Source: Halomonas sp. UBA3074
GTDB lineage: Bacteria; Pseudomonadota; Gammaproteobacteria; Pseudomonadales; Halomonadaceae
NCBI RefSeq assembly: GCF_002366715.1
Contig: NZ_DFBS01000012.1
Span: 214,625-278,624 of the forward strand
DNA: 64,000 bases
Reading direction: 5' to 3'
In this document: positions 54,941 to 62,876 of the stretch, in pieces
Position numbering within the stretch: the stretch's first letter is position 1
How the letters are laid out: each line of letters begins with the position of its first letter
Notes under the pieces: model-generated
Seen by the model: only the letters and a program-made list of their open reading frames with translations
The model's database searches: none
What the model was told of the DNA's origin: nothing
Position numbers and translations under genes: made by a program

Positions 54941-55801
54941 ATGGCGACACTACCCACCATTGATCACGAACTACTGCGCACCTTTGTGGCGATAGTCGAC
55001 CAGGGCGGATTCACTCGCGCCGCCCAGACGTTTAACCGCACACAATCGGCCGTCAGCATGCAAATGAAACGGCTGGAAGAGGACGTTATCGAGCGTCCGT
55101 TGTTTGTACGCCAGAACCGCCAACTGCTGCTAACCAGCGAAGGCCATACGCTGCTTGGCTATGCACGCAAGATTTTATCGCTGCAGGGCGAAGCACTGAC
55201 GCTGCTGCGCCAGCCGGACATGGTGGGCCGTGTACGCCTGGGCGTGCCGGATGACTATGTGATGCGCTTTCTACCCGGCATTCTGAAGACCTTTTCTCAG
55301 GCTTGGCCGCTGGTGGATGTCGATGTGCACTGCGCGCCCTCTTCGGTGCTCTCCCAGCAGCCGCAAGAGAGCCTTGACCTGATCATAATGACGCGGGAAA
55401 TAGGCGATGAGATTGGCACCATATTAAGACGTGAACCCATGGTATGGGTCTCCGCAGAGAGCCACAGCACCCATTTACAAACGCCGGTACCGCTGGCCAT
55501 GTTCGAGGCGCCCTGCTTTTGTCGCCGCCATGCGTGTAATGCGCTAGACCGCGCAGGCCGAACCTATCGAATCGCTTACAGCAGCCCCAGTCTGGCTACC
55601 CTGCAAGCCGTTGTGGGCGCGGGGTTGGCCGTCTCTGCCTGGATGCGCAGCCTGATCACTACCGATATGCAGATTTTGGGTGAAAAAGAGGGCTTCCCCG
55701 AATTGCCGGAGGCGTCTATCGTCTTGCAGCGTACTTCCTCCACCCAATCACCCATTATCGATAGCCTGGCCGAGCATATTGTGGAAGGGTTTAGGTTGTG
55801 A
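54941..55801 (+). CDS. LysR-family transcriptional regulator
   Basis: A 286-residue LysR regulator: winged helix at about 6-65 (LLRTFVAIVDQGGFTRAAQ, RTQSAVSMQMKRLEE, PLFVRQNRQLLLTSEG) and an effector-binding domain after about 90 (GRVRLGVPDDYVMRFLPGIL). ATG 54941 has a weak ribosome site. It ends overlapping the 3' end of the FMN dehydrogenase gene by 11 bp on the opposite strand. Confidence 0.9.
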   Translation: MATLPTIDHELLRTFVAIVDQGGFTRAAQTFNRTQSAVSMQMKRLEEDVIERPLFVRQNRQLLLTSEGHTLLGYARKILSLQGEALTLLRQPDMVGRVRLGVPDDYVMRFLPGILKTFSQAWPLVDVDVHCAPSSVLSQQPQESLDLIIMTREIGDEIGTILRREPMVWVSAESHSTHLQTPVPLAMFEAPCFCRRHACNALDRAGRTYRIAYSSPSLATLQAVVGAGLAVSAWMRSLITTDMQILGEKEGFPELPEASIVLQRTSSTQSPIIDSLAEHIVEGFRL

Positions 55802-57005
55802 TTGGTTGAGGAATTTCACCGGTTTTGGGGTGGTAGAGGCAGGAGCGATCTAGCTGTGAAAGGCTGGTAAGCCCCAACAACGCCATATTCCGCTCGATTT
55901 CACGCTGTAAAAGATCAGCGACATGCTCAACACCCGCTTGACCTGCGCAGGCGGCCGCGTAATTGAAGGGACGACCTACGAACACGAAGTCTGCTCCCAG
56001 CGCCAGTGCCTTGATGACATCGGTGCCACGGCGGAAGCCGCTGTCGATCATAATGGGAATATCGCTAACGCGGCGCTTAATCTCCGGCAACACCTGAAGC
56101 GGTGAAACAGTGCAATCCAATTGGCGGGCACCGTGATTGGAAAGAATAATGCCATCGACCCCTGCTTGATGGGCACGCACTGCGTCTTCCGGGTTGAGTA
56201 CGCCTTTGACAATCAAGGTGTCGGGCCATAAGCGGCGCACCAGATCGAGATAGCCCCAGTCGAAATGACGGCGCCCTGAGAAGTCTCGCGCGGCTTGGCG
56301 AGAGATCACAGGCGCGCCCCGCTCGGCGTGGTTGTTCTCGAAATGCGGCATGCCTTGCTTCCACAGTGTGCGCAGGAAGGTATTGCATAGCCAGCCTGGA
56401 CGCATCAAGCCATCGATTGCCAAGCGAAGCGTAGGCTCCAAAGGGGATGAAAAGCCTGAGCGCCGAAAATTATCCGGGTTGGGCGGCACGGGGTAATCAA
56501 GCGTAACCACCAGCTTCTTGAAGCCGGCTCGTTTGATTCGCTCAAGCAGCGCTTCGATACCTTCGGGCGTTCCCGGCAGGTAGGCCTGAAACCAGTCGGC
56601 TCCTTCGACTTTCGCCACTTCCTCCATGGGGACCAGCGACGAACCACTCATGATCATAGGCAGGTTGCGCTGCGCGGCTGCCCGAGCCAGCACCAGATCG
56701 CCCTGGTAAGCCGACAGTGCGCTGATGCCCATGGGGGCGATACCGAAAGGAACGGCGTAGCGTTTGCCATAGAGCTCTGTGTACAGATCAATCTGCGACA
56801 CATTAACAAACGCTTTGGGCATAAAGCGGTACTCATCAAAAGCGGTCAGATTAGCGTGCTGGGTTCTTCCATCCTCGGCGACATGGTCGATATAGCCAAA
56901 AATTGGCCGGGGCAGCTTGCGCCGCGCCAGCCGTTCCACATCGTGTAAATTATGAATTCTTGAGAGCTTTTTTTGAGTCACCCGTCCTTGCAACCAATCT
57001 TTCAC
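55791..57005 (-). CDS. FMN-dependent alpha-hydroxy-acid dehydrogenase
   Basis: A 404-residue TIM-barrel flavoenzyme of the lactate dehydrogenase/glycolate oxidase family: FGYIDHVAEDGRTQHAN, PFGIAPMGISALS, LVVTLDYPVP, and the catalytic His in LSNHGARQLDCTVSPL, then IMIDSGFRRGTDVIKALALGADFVFVGRP. It oxidises a 2-hydroxy acid; L-lactate is likely but FGYIDHVAEDG differs from the common YIDGGA start, so mandelate or another acid is possible. Its 3' end overlaps the convergent LysR gene. Confidence 0.85.
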   Translation of the reverse strand: MKDWLQGRVTQKKLSRIHNLHDVERLARRKLPRPIFGYIDHVAEDGRTQHANLTAFDEYRFMPKAFVNVSQIDLYTELYGKRYAVPFGIAPMGISALSAYQGDLVLARAAAQRNLPMIMSGSSLVPMEEVAKVEGADWFQAYLPGTPEGIEALLERIKRAGFKKLVVTLDYPVPPNPDNFRRSGFSSPLEPTLRLAIDGLMRPGWLCNTFLRTLWKQGMPHFENNHAERGAPVISRQAARDFSGRRHFDWGYLDLVRRLWPDTLIVKGVLNPEDAVRAHQAGVDGIILSNHGARQLDCTVSPLQVLPEIKRRVSDIPIMIDSGFRRGTDVIKALALGADFVFVGRPFNYAAACAGQAGVEHVADLLQREIERNMALLGLTSLSQLDRSCLYHPKTGEIPQPITT

Positions 57006-57058
57006 GCAACGCTCCTAATAGTTGTTTTATATCGCCCTCATCTCACTGGCTCGCTTCT

Positions 57059-57556
57059 TCAAGCAGGCACAAAGCGCAGGGCAACGCCGTTATTACACCA
57101 GCGCAGGCCGGTAGGGTCTGGTCCATCTTCAAAGACATGGCCTTGATGGCCGCCACAGCGGGCACAATGGTATTCGGTACGTGGCCACACCAGTTTGAAA
57201 TCAAGTTCGGTGAGCATGTGTCCTTCTACGTGCTCAAAAAAGCTTGGCCAGCCGGTACCGGAATCATATTTCATTTCACTGGTGAACAGTAATAGATCGC
57301 AGCCCGCACAGCGATACTCGCCCTCTCCCCACTGTTTATCTAAGGGGCTCGAAAAAGCGGGTTCAGTGCCATGGTCGCGAAGCACATTGTAGGCTTCATC
57401 GGAGAGCCGTTCGCGCCACTCTGCTTTACTTAGCTCTAGCTTCTCCAAGTCTGGCGCAGGTTCAAGATCAAGCCGTGGAAAGCCAAACGAGAGGCCTGGT
57501 ATGGCCCCGACTACGCCGGTCAGTCCTGCTAAGCCTAAGAATTGACGTCTTTTCAT
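57059..57556 (-). CDS. msrB: Methionine-R-sulfoxide reductase with Tat signal
   Basis: A 165-residue MsrB-domain protein. MKRRQFLGLAG is a twin-arginine signal, ending near residue 25, so the enzyme is predicted to be exported folded. Zn pairs are in RCAGCDLLL and HCARCGGHQGHV; SGTGWPSF and the nucleophile Cys in RWCNNGVALRF are present, where most MsrB have RxCxN-S. It repairs oxidised methionine in periplasmic proteins. Lies 222 bases downstream of pckA behind a terminator. Confidence 0.88.
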   Translation of the reverse strand: MKRRQFLGLAGLTGVVGAIPGLSFGFPRLDLEPAPDLEKLELSKAEWRERLSDEAYNVLRDHGTEPAFSSPLDKQWGEGEYRCAGCDLLLFTSEMKYDSGTGWPSFFEHVEGHMLTELDFKLVWPRTEYHCARCGGHQGHVFEDGPDPTGLRWCNNGVALRFVPA

Positions 57557-57597
57557 GGGTATCGCTCCCGTGCTGTTCTGCGAAGAAAGTAGCCAAC

Positions 57598-57631
57598 AAA
57601 AAAGGGACAGTGCCGAAGCGCTGTCCCATTT
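57598..57631 (-). terminator. Rho-independent terminator after pckA
   Basis: GGGACAG-T-GC and GC-G-CTGTCCC pair around CGAA; T-runs flank the stem on both strands (six T on the minus strand). It separates pckA from msrB. Confidence 0.8.
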
Positions 57632-57777
57632 TGGCGTCGATCGATGTTAATGGCGATCGCTTCTAACCACTTAGTCGTTCAAACCGTCGACTACTTACAC
57701 TGGGCGATGGCCTTTTTGGCTAAATGCTTCTATAGCTAGCAAACGCACCGGCTCCAGGATTTACCCGCCGCACCCCA

Positions 57778-59331
57778 TTAGGTTAACTGGGGGCCCGCCT
57801 GAATGATTGCTTCGTTAACACCTTCGAACTTCTTGAAGTTATCGACGAACTTGGTCGCCAGCTCTTTAAGGTGGCGGTCATAGGCGTCACGGTCCTGCCA
57901 GGTTTCACGCGGGTCGAGCAGGCTGGAATCAACGCCCGGCACGGCGACAGGCACTTGCAGGTTCAGGCCGTCGATGTGCTTGGTATCGATATCGCGCAGC
58001 ACGCCGGACTGAATGGCACTGATGATGGCGCGCGTCGTCGGGATAGAGAAGCGCGAGCCGCCTTCACCGTAAGCACCGCCAGTCCAGCCAGTGTTGACCA
58101 AATATACCTGCGCATCTTTCTTATCGACACGCTTGATCAGCAGGTCAGCGTATTCGCGTGCAGGACGCGGGAAGAACGGCGCACCAAAGCAGGTGGAGAA
58201 CGTGGCAGCCAAGCCTTCAGAAGAGCCCATTTCAGTCGAGCCTACCTTGGCGGTATAACCGGACAGGAAGTGATAGGCCGCGGCTTCTTTGCTAAGAATC
58301 GAGACAGGAGGCAGCACACCGGACATATCGCAGGTCAGGAAGACAATTGCATTCGGCTCGCCCGCCAGGTTTTCCGGTACGCGCTTCTCGACATGCTCCA
58401 ATGGGTAAGCGGCACGCGAGTTCTGCGTCAGGCTATCATCGGCGTAGTCGGGCTCACGACGGTCATCCAGCACGACGTTTTCAAGCACGGTACCAAACTT
58501 GATTGCGTTCCAAATGACCGGCTCATTCTTTTCAGAAAGATCGATGCACTTAGCGTAGCAGCCGCCTTCCATATTGAAGACGATGTCGTCACCCCAGGCG
58601 TGCTCATCATCACCGATCAAAAAGCGCGCCTGATCGGCAGAAAGCGTGGTTTTACCGGTGCCAGAGAGACCGAAGAAGAGGCAGGTTTCGCCATCTTCAC
58701 CGACGTTCGCGGAGCAGTGCATCGGCAGGACGTCAGCGGCCGGCAGCAGGAAGTTCTGCACGGAGAACATGGCTTTTTTCATTTCACCAGCGTAACGCAT
58801 ACCAGCAATCAGCACTTTTTTCGCGGCGAAGTTGATGATCACACAGCCATCAGAGTTAGTGCCGTCGCGAGAAGGATCACACTCAAAGCCTGCGGCGTTC
58901 AGAATGGTCCATTCTTCTTTGGCAGCCTGGTTGTAAGCCAAGGGGCGCACAAACATGGTACGGCCAAACAGGTTTTGCCAAGCGGTCTCGGTGGTGACAC
59001 GCACCGGCAGGTAATGCGTCGCATCACTGCCCACATGAAGCTCAGAGACAAAGTGCTCTTGGCTGTTCAGGTAATCATCGACCCGGTTCCACAAGGCATC
59101 GAACTTATCTGCATCGAAGGGGCGGTTGACGCTCCCCCAATCGATTTGGCTGCGGGTAGAGGGCTCATCGACAATAAAGCGGTCTTTCGGTGAGCGGCCG
59201 GTACGCAGGCCTGTATTAACTACCAGAGCACCGTTAGCCGAGAGGCGGCCTTCGCCACGTGCCACGGCGCGCTCGATAAGTTCGGCGCTGCTGAGATTGA
59301 CGTGGGCTTGGGGAGCTTGAGTCGTGGTCAT
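57778..59331 (-). CDS. pckA: Phosphoenolpyruvate carboxykinase (ATP)
   Basis: Turns oxaloacetate into PEP with ATP at the entry to gluconeogenesis. The 517-residue protein has NTGLRTGRSPKDRFIVDE, the kinase loop LFFGLSGTGKTTLSAD, IGDDEHAWGDDIVFNMEGGCYAK and TGWTGGAYGEGGSRF. Length is near the family norm (~540). An AT-rich box TATAAT (59355-59360) sits close to the start. As in E. coli it is near hslO, hslR, yrfG and nudE. Confidence 0.96.
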   Translation of the reverse strand: MTTTQAPQAHVNLSSAELIERAVARGEGRLSANGALVVNTGLRTGRSPKDRFIVDEPSTRSQIDWGSVNRPFDADKFDALWNRVDDYLNSQEHFVSELHVGSDATHYLPVRVTTETAWQNLFGRTMFVRPLAYNQAAKEEWTILNAAGFECDPSRDGTNSDGCVIINFAAKKVLIAGMRYAGEMKKAMFSVQNFLLPAADVLPMHCSANVGEDGETCLFFGLSGTGKTTLSADQARFLIGDDEHAWGDDIVFNMEGGCYAKCIDLSEKNEPVIWNAIKFGTVLENVVLDDRREPDYADDSLTQNSRAAYPLEHVEKRVPENLAGEPNAIVFLTCDMSGVLPPVSILSKEAAAYHFLSGYTAKVGSTEMGSSEGLAATFSTCFGAPFFPRPAREYADLLIKRVDKKDAQVYLVNTGWTGGAYGEGGSRFSIPTTRAIISAIQSGVLRDIDTKHIDGLNLQVPVAVPGVDSSLLDPRETWQDRDAYDRHLKELATKFVDNFKKFEGVNEAIIQAGPQLT

Positions 59332-59494
59332 GTCGATTCCTGGGCCTTGAGGCCATTATATCTCGTTACCGGGCGCTAGAAGCTGTCTACAAAGGAGGGC
59401 TGAGCTACTTTGTAATCACCTTCTTTCCGACGCCTTAAAGTTCACCCCAGCCCTGCTAATTCGGCTGGGTACGCTGAAGTCCGGCGCATTATGG
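59332..59494. other. pckA leader region
   Basis: The minus strand carries a perfect TATAAT box at 59355-59360, 24 bases before the pckA ATG, with only a weak -35 match (AGCTTC, 18 bp away). If used, it would give a very short leader. No other feature is seen in this stretch. Confidence 0.3.
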
Positions 59495-59523
59495 CAAAAA
59501 GAAAGCCCCCGGGAAACGGGGGC
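59495..59523 (-). terminator. Rho-independent terminator of the hslO transcript
   Basis: GCCCCCG and CGGGGGC form a 7-bp stem; on the minus strand CTTTCTTTTT follows. It lies about 165 bases after the hslO stop. Confidence 0.75.
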
Positions 59524-59537
59524 GAAGATCAAATATC

Positions 59538-59557
59538 TTGTAGTTAAACTACTACAA
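59538..59557. promoter_or_regulatory. AT-rich inverted repeat downstream of hslO
   Basis: TTGTAGT and ACTACAA pair exactly around six bases. It is followed at once by AT-rich DNA. Could be a weak hairpin or a protein site; purpose unknown. Confidence 0.25.
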
Positions 59558-59689
59558 AGACACTATATTTTGTGTTGCAGCGCAGTAGGAATTAAAACGC
59601 CCGTTTAGCCAACGTGCCAAATTCATTGAATCTACTGGCCCTCCTCGTTTGGCGCTAAAATCCAAGCTCCCGCGCGCTCGACTACACAC

Positions 59690-60565
59690 TTAGTGAATTG
59701 TAGGGGATGGCGCTTCAGGGTCGTCCAACAAAGTTTCAATATCCGCTGCCGTGTAGTGATATTTCGTGTGGCAAAAGTGGCATTGAGTGTCGATAGCGCC
59801 CTGTTCGTGGAGAATATCGCGCAACTCGTCTTTGCCTAATGAGTGCAACGCATGGCTCATCCGCTCCCGCGAGCAAGTACAGCCAAAACGCAACGCCTTC
59901 GGGTCGAACACGCGCACGGTTTCTTCATGGTAGAGGCGATAGAGCACTTCGCGCTGCTCTAAACCGAGCAACTCTTCGGTTTTGATCGTATCGGCCAACT
60001 GCACGCTGCGATCCCAGGCATCGACATCCTGGTTTTGTGACTCTTCCGGCAGGCGCTGCAGCAGTAGTCCTCCAGCGCGTTTCTCATCGGCCGCTAACCA
60101 TAACCGGGTGGGCAACTGCTCAGATTGGCTGAAGTAGGCTTCCAGACAGCCGCCCAGCGTTTCTTGATCCAGCGCGACAATCCCTTGGTAGCGATGCCCT
60201 TCGCGGGGGTCGAGTGTGATCACGATTTGGCCTTCGCCGACCAGCTCGCGGAAGGAGGCATGCTCACTCGGCAGCGCGGCGTCTTCCGCGATGCGGGCAA
60301 TCGCGCGTAGCTCACCACCGGGGTTGGACTCGGCCATCAGCAGTGACAACACGCCGCGCCCGCGTACTTCAATGCTCAGCGTGCCATCCAATTTCACGGT
60401 ATCGGTGAGCAGTGCGACGGCCGCGAGCAGCTCGCCCAATAGCTCATTGACCGCGGGTGGATAGGCGTGACGGTCCAACACCTCGTGGTAGGCGGCCGCT
60501 AAGGTAACGATCTCACCACGAACATTGGTGTGATCGAACATAAAGCGCTGAATTTGATCGGACAT
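59690..60565 (-). CDS. hslO: Redox-regulated chaperone Hsp33
   Basis: A 291-residue holdase that is switched on by oxidation. The zinc switch is visible as FGCTCSRER and TQCHFCHTKYHY (CxC and CxxC) near the end; the N-terminal part reads FMFDHTNVRGEIVTL. I take ATG 60565 (MSDQIQRF) as the start; the frame extends three codons to a TTG. Directly after hslR, as in E. coli. Confidence 0.95.
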   Translation of the reverse strand: MSDQIQRFMFDHTNVRGEIVTLAAAYHEVLDRHAYPPAVNELLGELLAAVALLTDTVKLDGTLSIEVRGRGVLSLLMAESNPGGELRAIARIAEDAALPSEHASFRELVGEGQIVITLDPREGHRYQGIVALDQETLGGCLEAYFSQSEQLPTRLWLAADEKRAGGLLLQRLPEESQNQDVDAWDRSVQLADTIKTEELLGLEQREVLYRLYHEETVRVFDPKALRFGCTCSRERMSHALHSLGKDELRDILHEQGAIDTQCHFCHTKYHYTAADIETLLDDPEAPSPTIH

Positions 60566-60606
60566 AATGGGCAACCTAGGGTTAACTGGTGTATTAAAGA
60601 CAGGGG

Positions 60607-60996
60607 TTATTCACCCTGGTGACGCTGAAAGCGCTGAATGTCGCGGCGCTGCTTTTTGTCAGGCCGTTTGAGCGGGTGTTGCATGACTTCATTGGTAAGG
60701 CGTCTTGCCTCTGCTTCTTTGGCACGGCGCTGTACGCTCTCATCGGTTTCGGCATACAGCGTGCGCGCTTCCGGGGCACCGCGGCGCTGGTCGGAAAGCG
60801 AGATGACTTCTACTTCGTAAATATCCCAGCCCTGTGGCACACGGATAATGGCCCCTAGCTCGACCTGCTTGCTGGTTTTCGCCCGGGCGCCATCGTATTG
60901 CACTTTGCCACCTTCAATGGCTTTCTTAGCCAGCGCGCGGGTCTTGAAGAAGCGTGCTGCCCAGAGCCATTTATCCAAGCGTACGCTCTCACTCAT
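60607..60996 (-). CDS. hslR: Heat shock protein 15 (S4-domain ribosome rescue factor)
   Basis: A 129-residue S4-domain protein: RLDKWLWAARFFKTRALAKKAI and GGKVQYDGARAKTSKQVELG, then a basic helix. Hsp15 binds stalled 50S subunits carrying peptidyl-tRNA. Its ATG overlaps the yrfG stop by 4 bp. Confidence 0.95.
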   Translation of the reverse strand: MSESVRLDKWLWAARFFKTRALAKKAIEGGKVQYDGARAKTSKQVELGAIIRVPQGWDIYEVEVISLSDQRRGAPEARTLYAETDESVQRRAKEAEARRLTNEVMQHPLKRPDKKQRRDIQRFQRHQGE

Positions 60997-61685
60997 GGGT
61001 GCTCTCCTTGCCTATCTGACAGCTGTTCCGGCCGTTGTTCGGGTAACAAATGCGCGAACCGGTCAAGCACTATGAACTCCTGTAACTCCTTTTCAGGCCG
61101 CTGGCTGTCAGGTTGTTTAATGCCCAATAAATATTTGATGCCGAATTCACGCGCGCTCTCCAACACACGGGGATTGTCATCGATAAATAGCGTGCGCGCC
61201 GGATCAAAGGCTTCAATTTCTTGTAATGCAAACCAGAACGCCTGCTCCTCTTTGGCAGCGCCGACATCTTCGGAGGAGACGATGGCGTCTAAATAGCTTT
61301 CCAGGCCGGTAAGCGGCAGCTTGAGTGATAAACTGGCGCGATCAGCGTTGGTGGCAAGCACCACCCTGGGGTGCGCTAATTTTAGCCACTTCAGAAAATC
61401 CAGTGCATCGCTGCGCAGCCCGATCAGGTGCTGCACCTCCCGCTTCAGGGCCACGATATCTACTCCTAATTCGCGGCTCCAGTACGCCAAGCTATACCAA
61501 TTCAGGGTACCCTGCTCACCGATAATGCGGGCACGCAGCGCGTCTTGCGAGGCTTCATCCAGTTGATGCAGCTCACGGTAGCGTCGCGGTAAATGCTCCA
61601 GCCAAAAGTGGCTATCGAAATGTAAATCCAGCAGCGTACCGTCCATATCGAGGAGGACGGTATCTATCTCGCGCCAATCAATCAT
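60993..61685 (-). CDS. yrfG: HAD-family GMP/IMP nucleotidase YrfG
   Basis: A 230-residue HAD hydrolase: motif I LLDMDGTLLDLHFDSHF, motif II VLATNAD, motif IV FIDDNPRVLESA. YrfG dephosphorylates GMP and IMP in E. coli. GGAG precedes ATG 61685, which fits relatives better than the Met at 61748. First gene of yrfG-hslR-hslO; nudE is divergent. Confidence 0.92.
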   Translation of the reverse strand: MIDWREIDTVLLDMDGTLLDLHFDSHFWLEHLPRRYRELHQLDEASQDALRARIIGEQGTLNWYSLAYWSRELGVDIVALKREVQHLIGLRSDALDFLKWLKLAHPRVVLATNADRASLSLKLPLTGLESYLDAIVSSEDVGAAKEEQAFWFALQEIEAFDPARTLFIDDNPRVLESAREFGIKYLLGIKQPDSQRPEKELQEFIVLDRFAHLLPEQRPEQLSDRQGEHP

Positions 61686-61762
61686 TGCCGCTCCAGTCGC
61701 ATAAGGAGTAAGCGTGCTATTGTAGCGTAACCGCCTTTTTCCAGCCATGGAGGCACAGGTTT

Positions 61763-62404
61763 ATGTCTACATACCCACCAACGCAGCCACCCTCGAACCG
61801 CACTGAAGATGGCCGCGATACTCGCTCCGGCTACCAGCGTAAGCCGCAAATTCTTTCGCGTACGCGCGTTGCCCAGAGCCGCTTGTTTCAGATTGAGTCG
61901 CTAGATCTGCGCTTTTCCAATGGCGAAGAGCGTCAATTCGAACGCTTGACCGGCGCTGACCGCGGCGCAGTGATGATGGTGGCAATGCCTGATCCAGACC
62001 ACGTACTGCTCATTCGTGAATACGCGGCTGGATTTGAAGATTATGTGCTCACGTTGCCAAAGGGCCTGGTCGACCCCGGCGAAGATATCATTACCGCCGC
62101 CAACCGTGAGTTGATGGAAGAGTGTGGGGTGGGTGCGCACCGCATCGAGCCGCTCGTTGAGCTTTCCCTGGCACCCAACTATATGCGCCACCGCATGCAG
62201 GTGCTGCTCGCCACCGACCTGTACCCCAAACGCCTGCCGGGCGATGAACCCGAGCCGCTGATCGTCGAAACCCATGCGATCGAAGACCTACCCGCGTTAC
62301 TGTTACGCGAAGATTTTCATGAGGCCCGCGCCATCGCCGCACTCTATATCGCCCGTGACAGGCTGCGAGAAGAGAAGCGCGATAGCGCGACGGATCTGCT
62401 TTGA
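61763..62404 (+). CDS. nudE: ADP compounds hydrolase NudE
   Basis: A 213-residue Nudix hydrolase acting on ADP-ribose, Ap3A and NADH. The Nudix box starts GLVDPGEDIITAANRELMEE; before it are LLIREYAAGFEDYVLTLPKG. The first ~35 residues are a polar extension compared with E. coli NudE (186 residues). GGAGG lies upstream of the ATG. Divergent from yrfG as part of the conserved block. Confidence 0.92.
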   Translation: MSTYPPTQPPSNRTEDGRDTRSGYQRKPQILSRTRVAQSRLFQIESLDLRFSNGEERQFERLTGADRGAVMMVAMPDPDHVLLIREYAAGFEDYVLTLPKGLVDPGEDIITAANRELMEECGVGAHRIEPLVELSLAPNYMRHRMQVLLATDLYPKRLPGDEPEPLIVETHAIEDLPALLLREDFHEARAIAALYIARDRLREEKRDSATDLL

Positions 62405-62494
62405 AGTAAAAACGCAAAGCTTTCCTTGTACACTGCAGGTATTTTCCTGATGCCGTTGCGACCTGTGTCATTGCGAGGAGCCCCCTGCTCTCGA

Positions 62495-62581
62495 TGTCAT
62501 TGCGAGGAGCGCAGCGACGCGGCAATCTCCACCCGCGGCGGCATTCCAACTCGAGATTGCTTCACTGCGTTCGCAATGACA
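62495..62581. repeat. REP-like 87-bp unit 1
   Basis: Begins TGTCATTGCGAGGAGCGCAG and ends TTCGCAATGACA; GCAATCTC and GAGATTGC sit inside, so the unit is a long imperfect palindrome with a ~25-base GC-rich centre. First of three tandem copies after nudE; a truncated arm precedes it at 62466-62480. Confidence 0.88.
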
Positions 62582-62617
62582 CACCCCATGCCGTGGAGAG
62601 GAGCGCCCTGCTCTTGA

Positions 62618-62704
62618 TGTCATTGCGAGGAGCGCAGCGACGCTGCAATCTCCACCCGCGGCGGCACCTCAACCCGAGATTGCTTCACTGCGTTCGCAAT
62701 GACA
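62618..62704. repeat. REP-like 87-bp unit 2
   Basis: Second copy, starting 123 bases after the first, with a few substitutions. The 36-base spacers also resemble each other (GGAGAGGAG followed by CCTG), so the array grew by duplication of the unit plus spacer. Confidence 0.88.
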
Positions 62705-62738
62705 TACCCAATGCCGGGAGAGGAGACCCTGACCTCTA

Positions 62739-62825
62739 TGTCATTGCGAGGAGTGCAGCGACGCGGCAATCCCAACCCGCGGCGGCACCCCAACCCGAGA
62801 TTGCTTCACTGCGTTCGCAATGACA
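62739..62825. repeat. REP-like 87-bp unit 3
   Basis: Third copy, starting 121 bases after the second; a short half-arm (TGCGTTCGCAATGACA) follows at 62832-62848. The array ends 28 bases before the convergent oxidoreductase gene. Confidence 0.88.
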
Positions 62826-62876
62826 GAAGGCCTGCGTTCGCAATGACAAAGAGCTCTCTCAGCTTCACTTTCTGCT

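Noticed and set aside
57871..59193. 440-codon plus-strand frame
   Set aside because: It lies antisense to pckA, whose motifs and length are certain; the frame follows from the codon bias of pckA.
62494..62823. Plus-strand frame of 109 codons across the repeat array
   Set aside because: Its peptide is three repeats of the palindromic element translated (MSLRGAQRR-type), a well-known false gene in REP-like DNA.
62495..62825. CRISPR array
   Set aside because: The repeats are 87 bp and fully palindromic, the spacers are similar to each other, and no cas gene is near.
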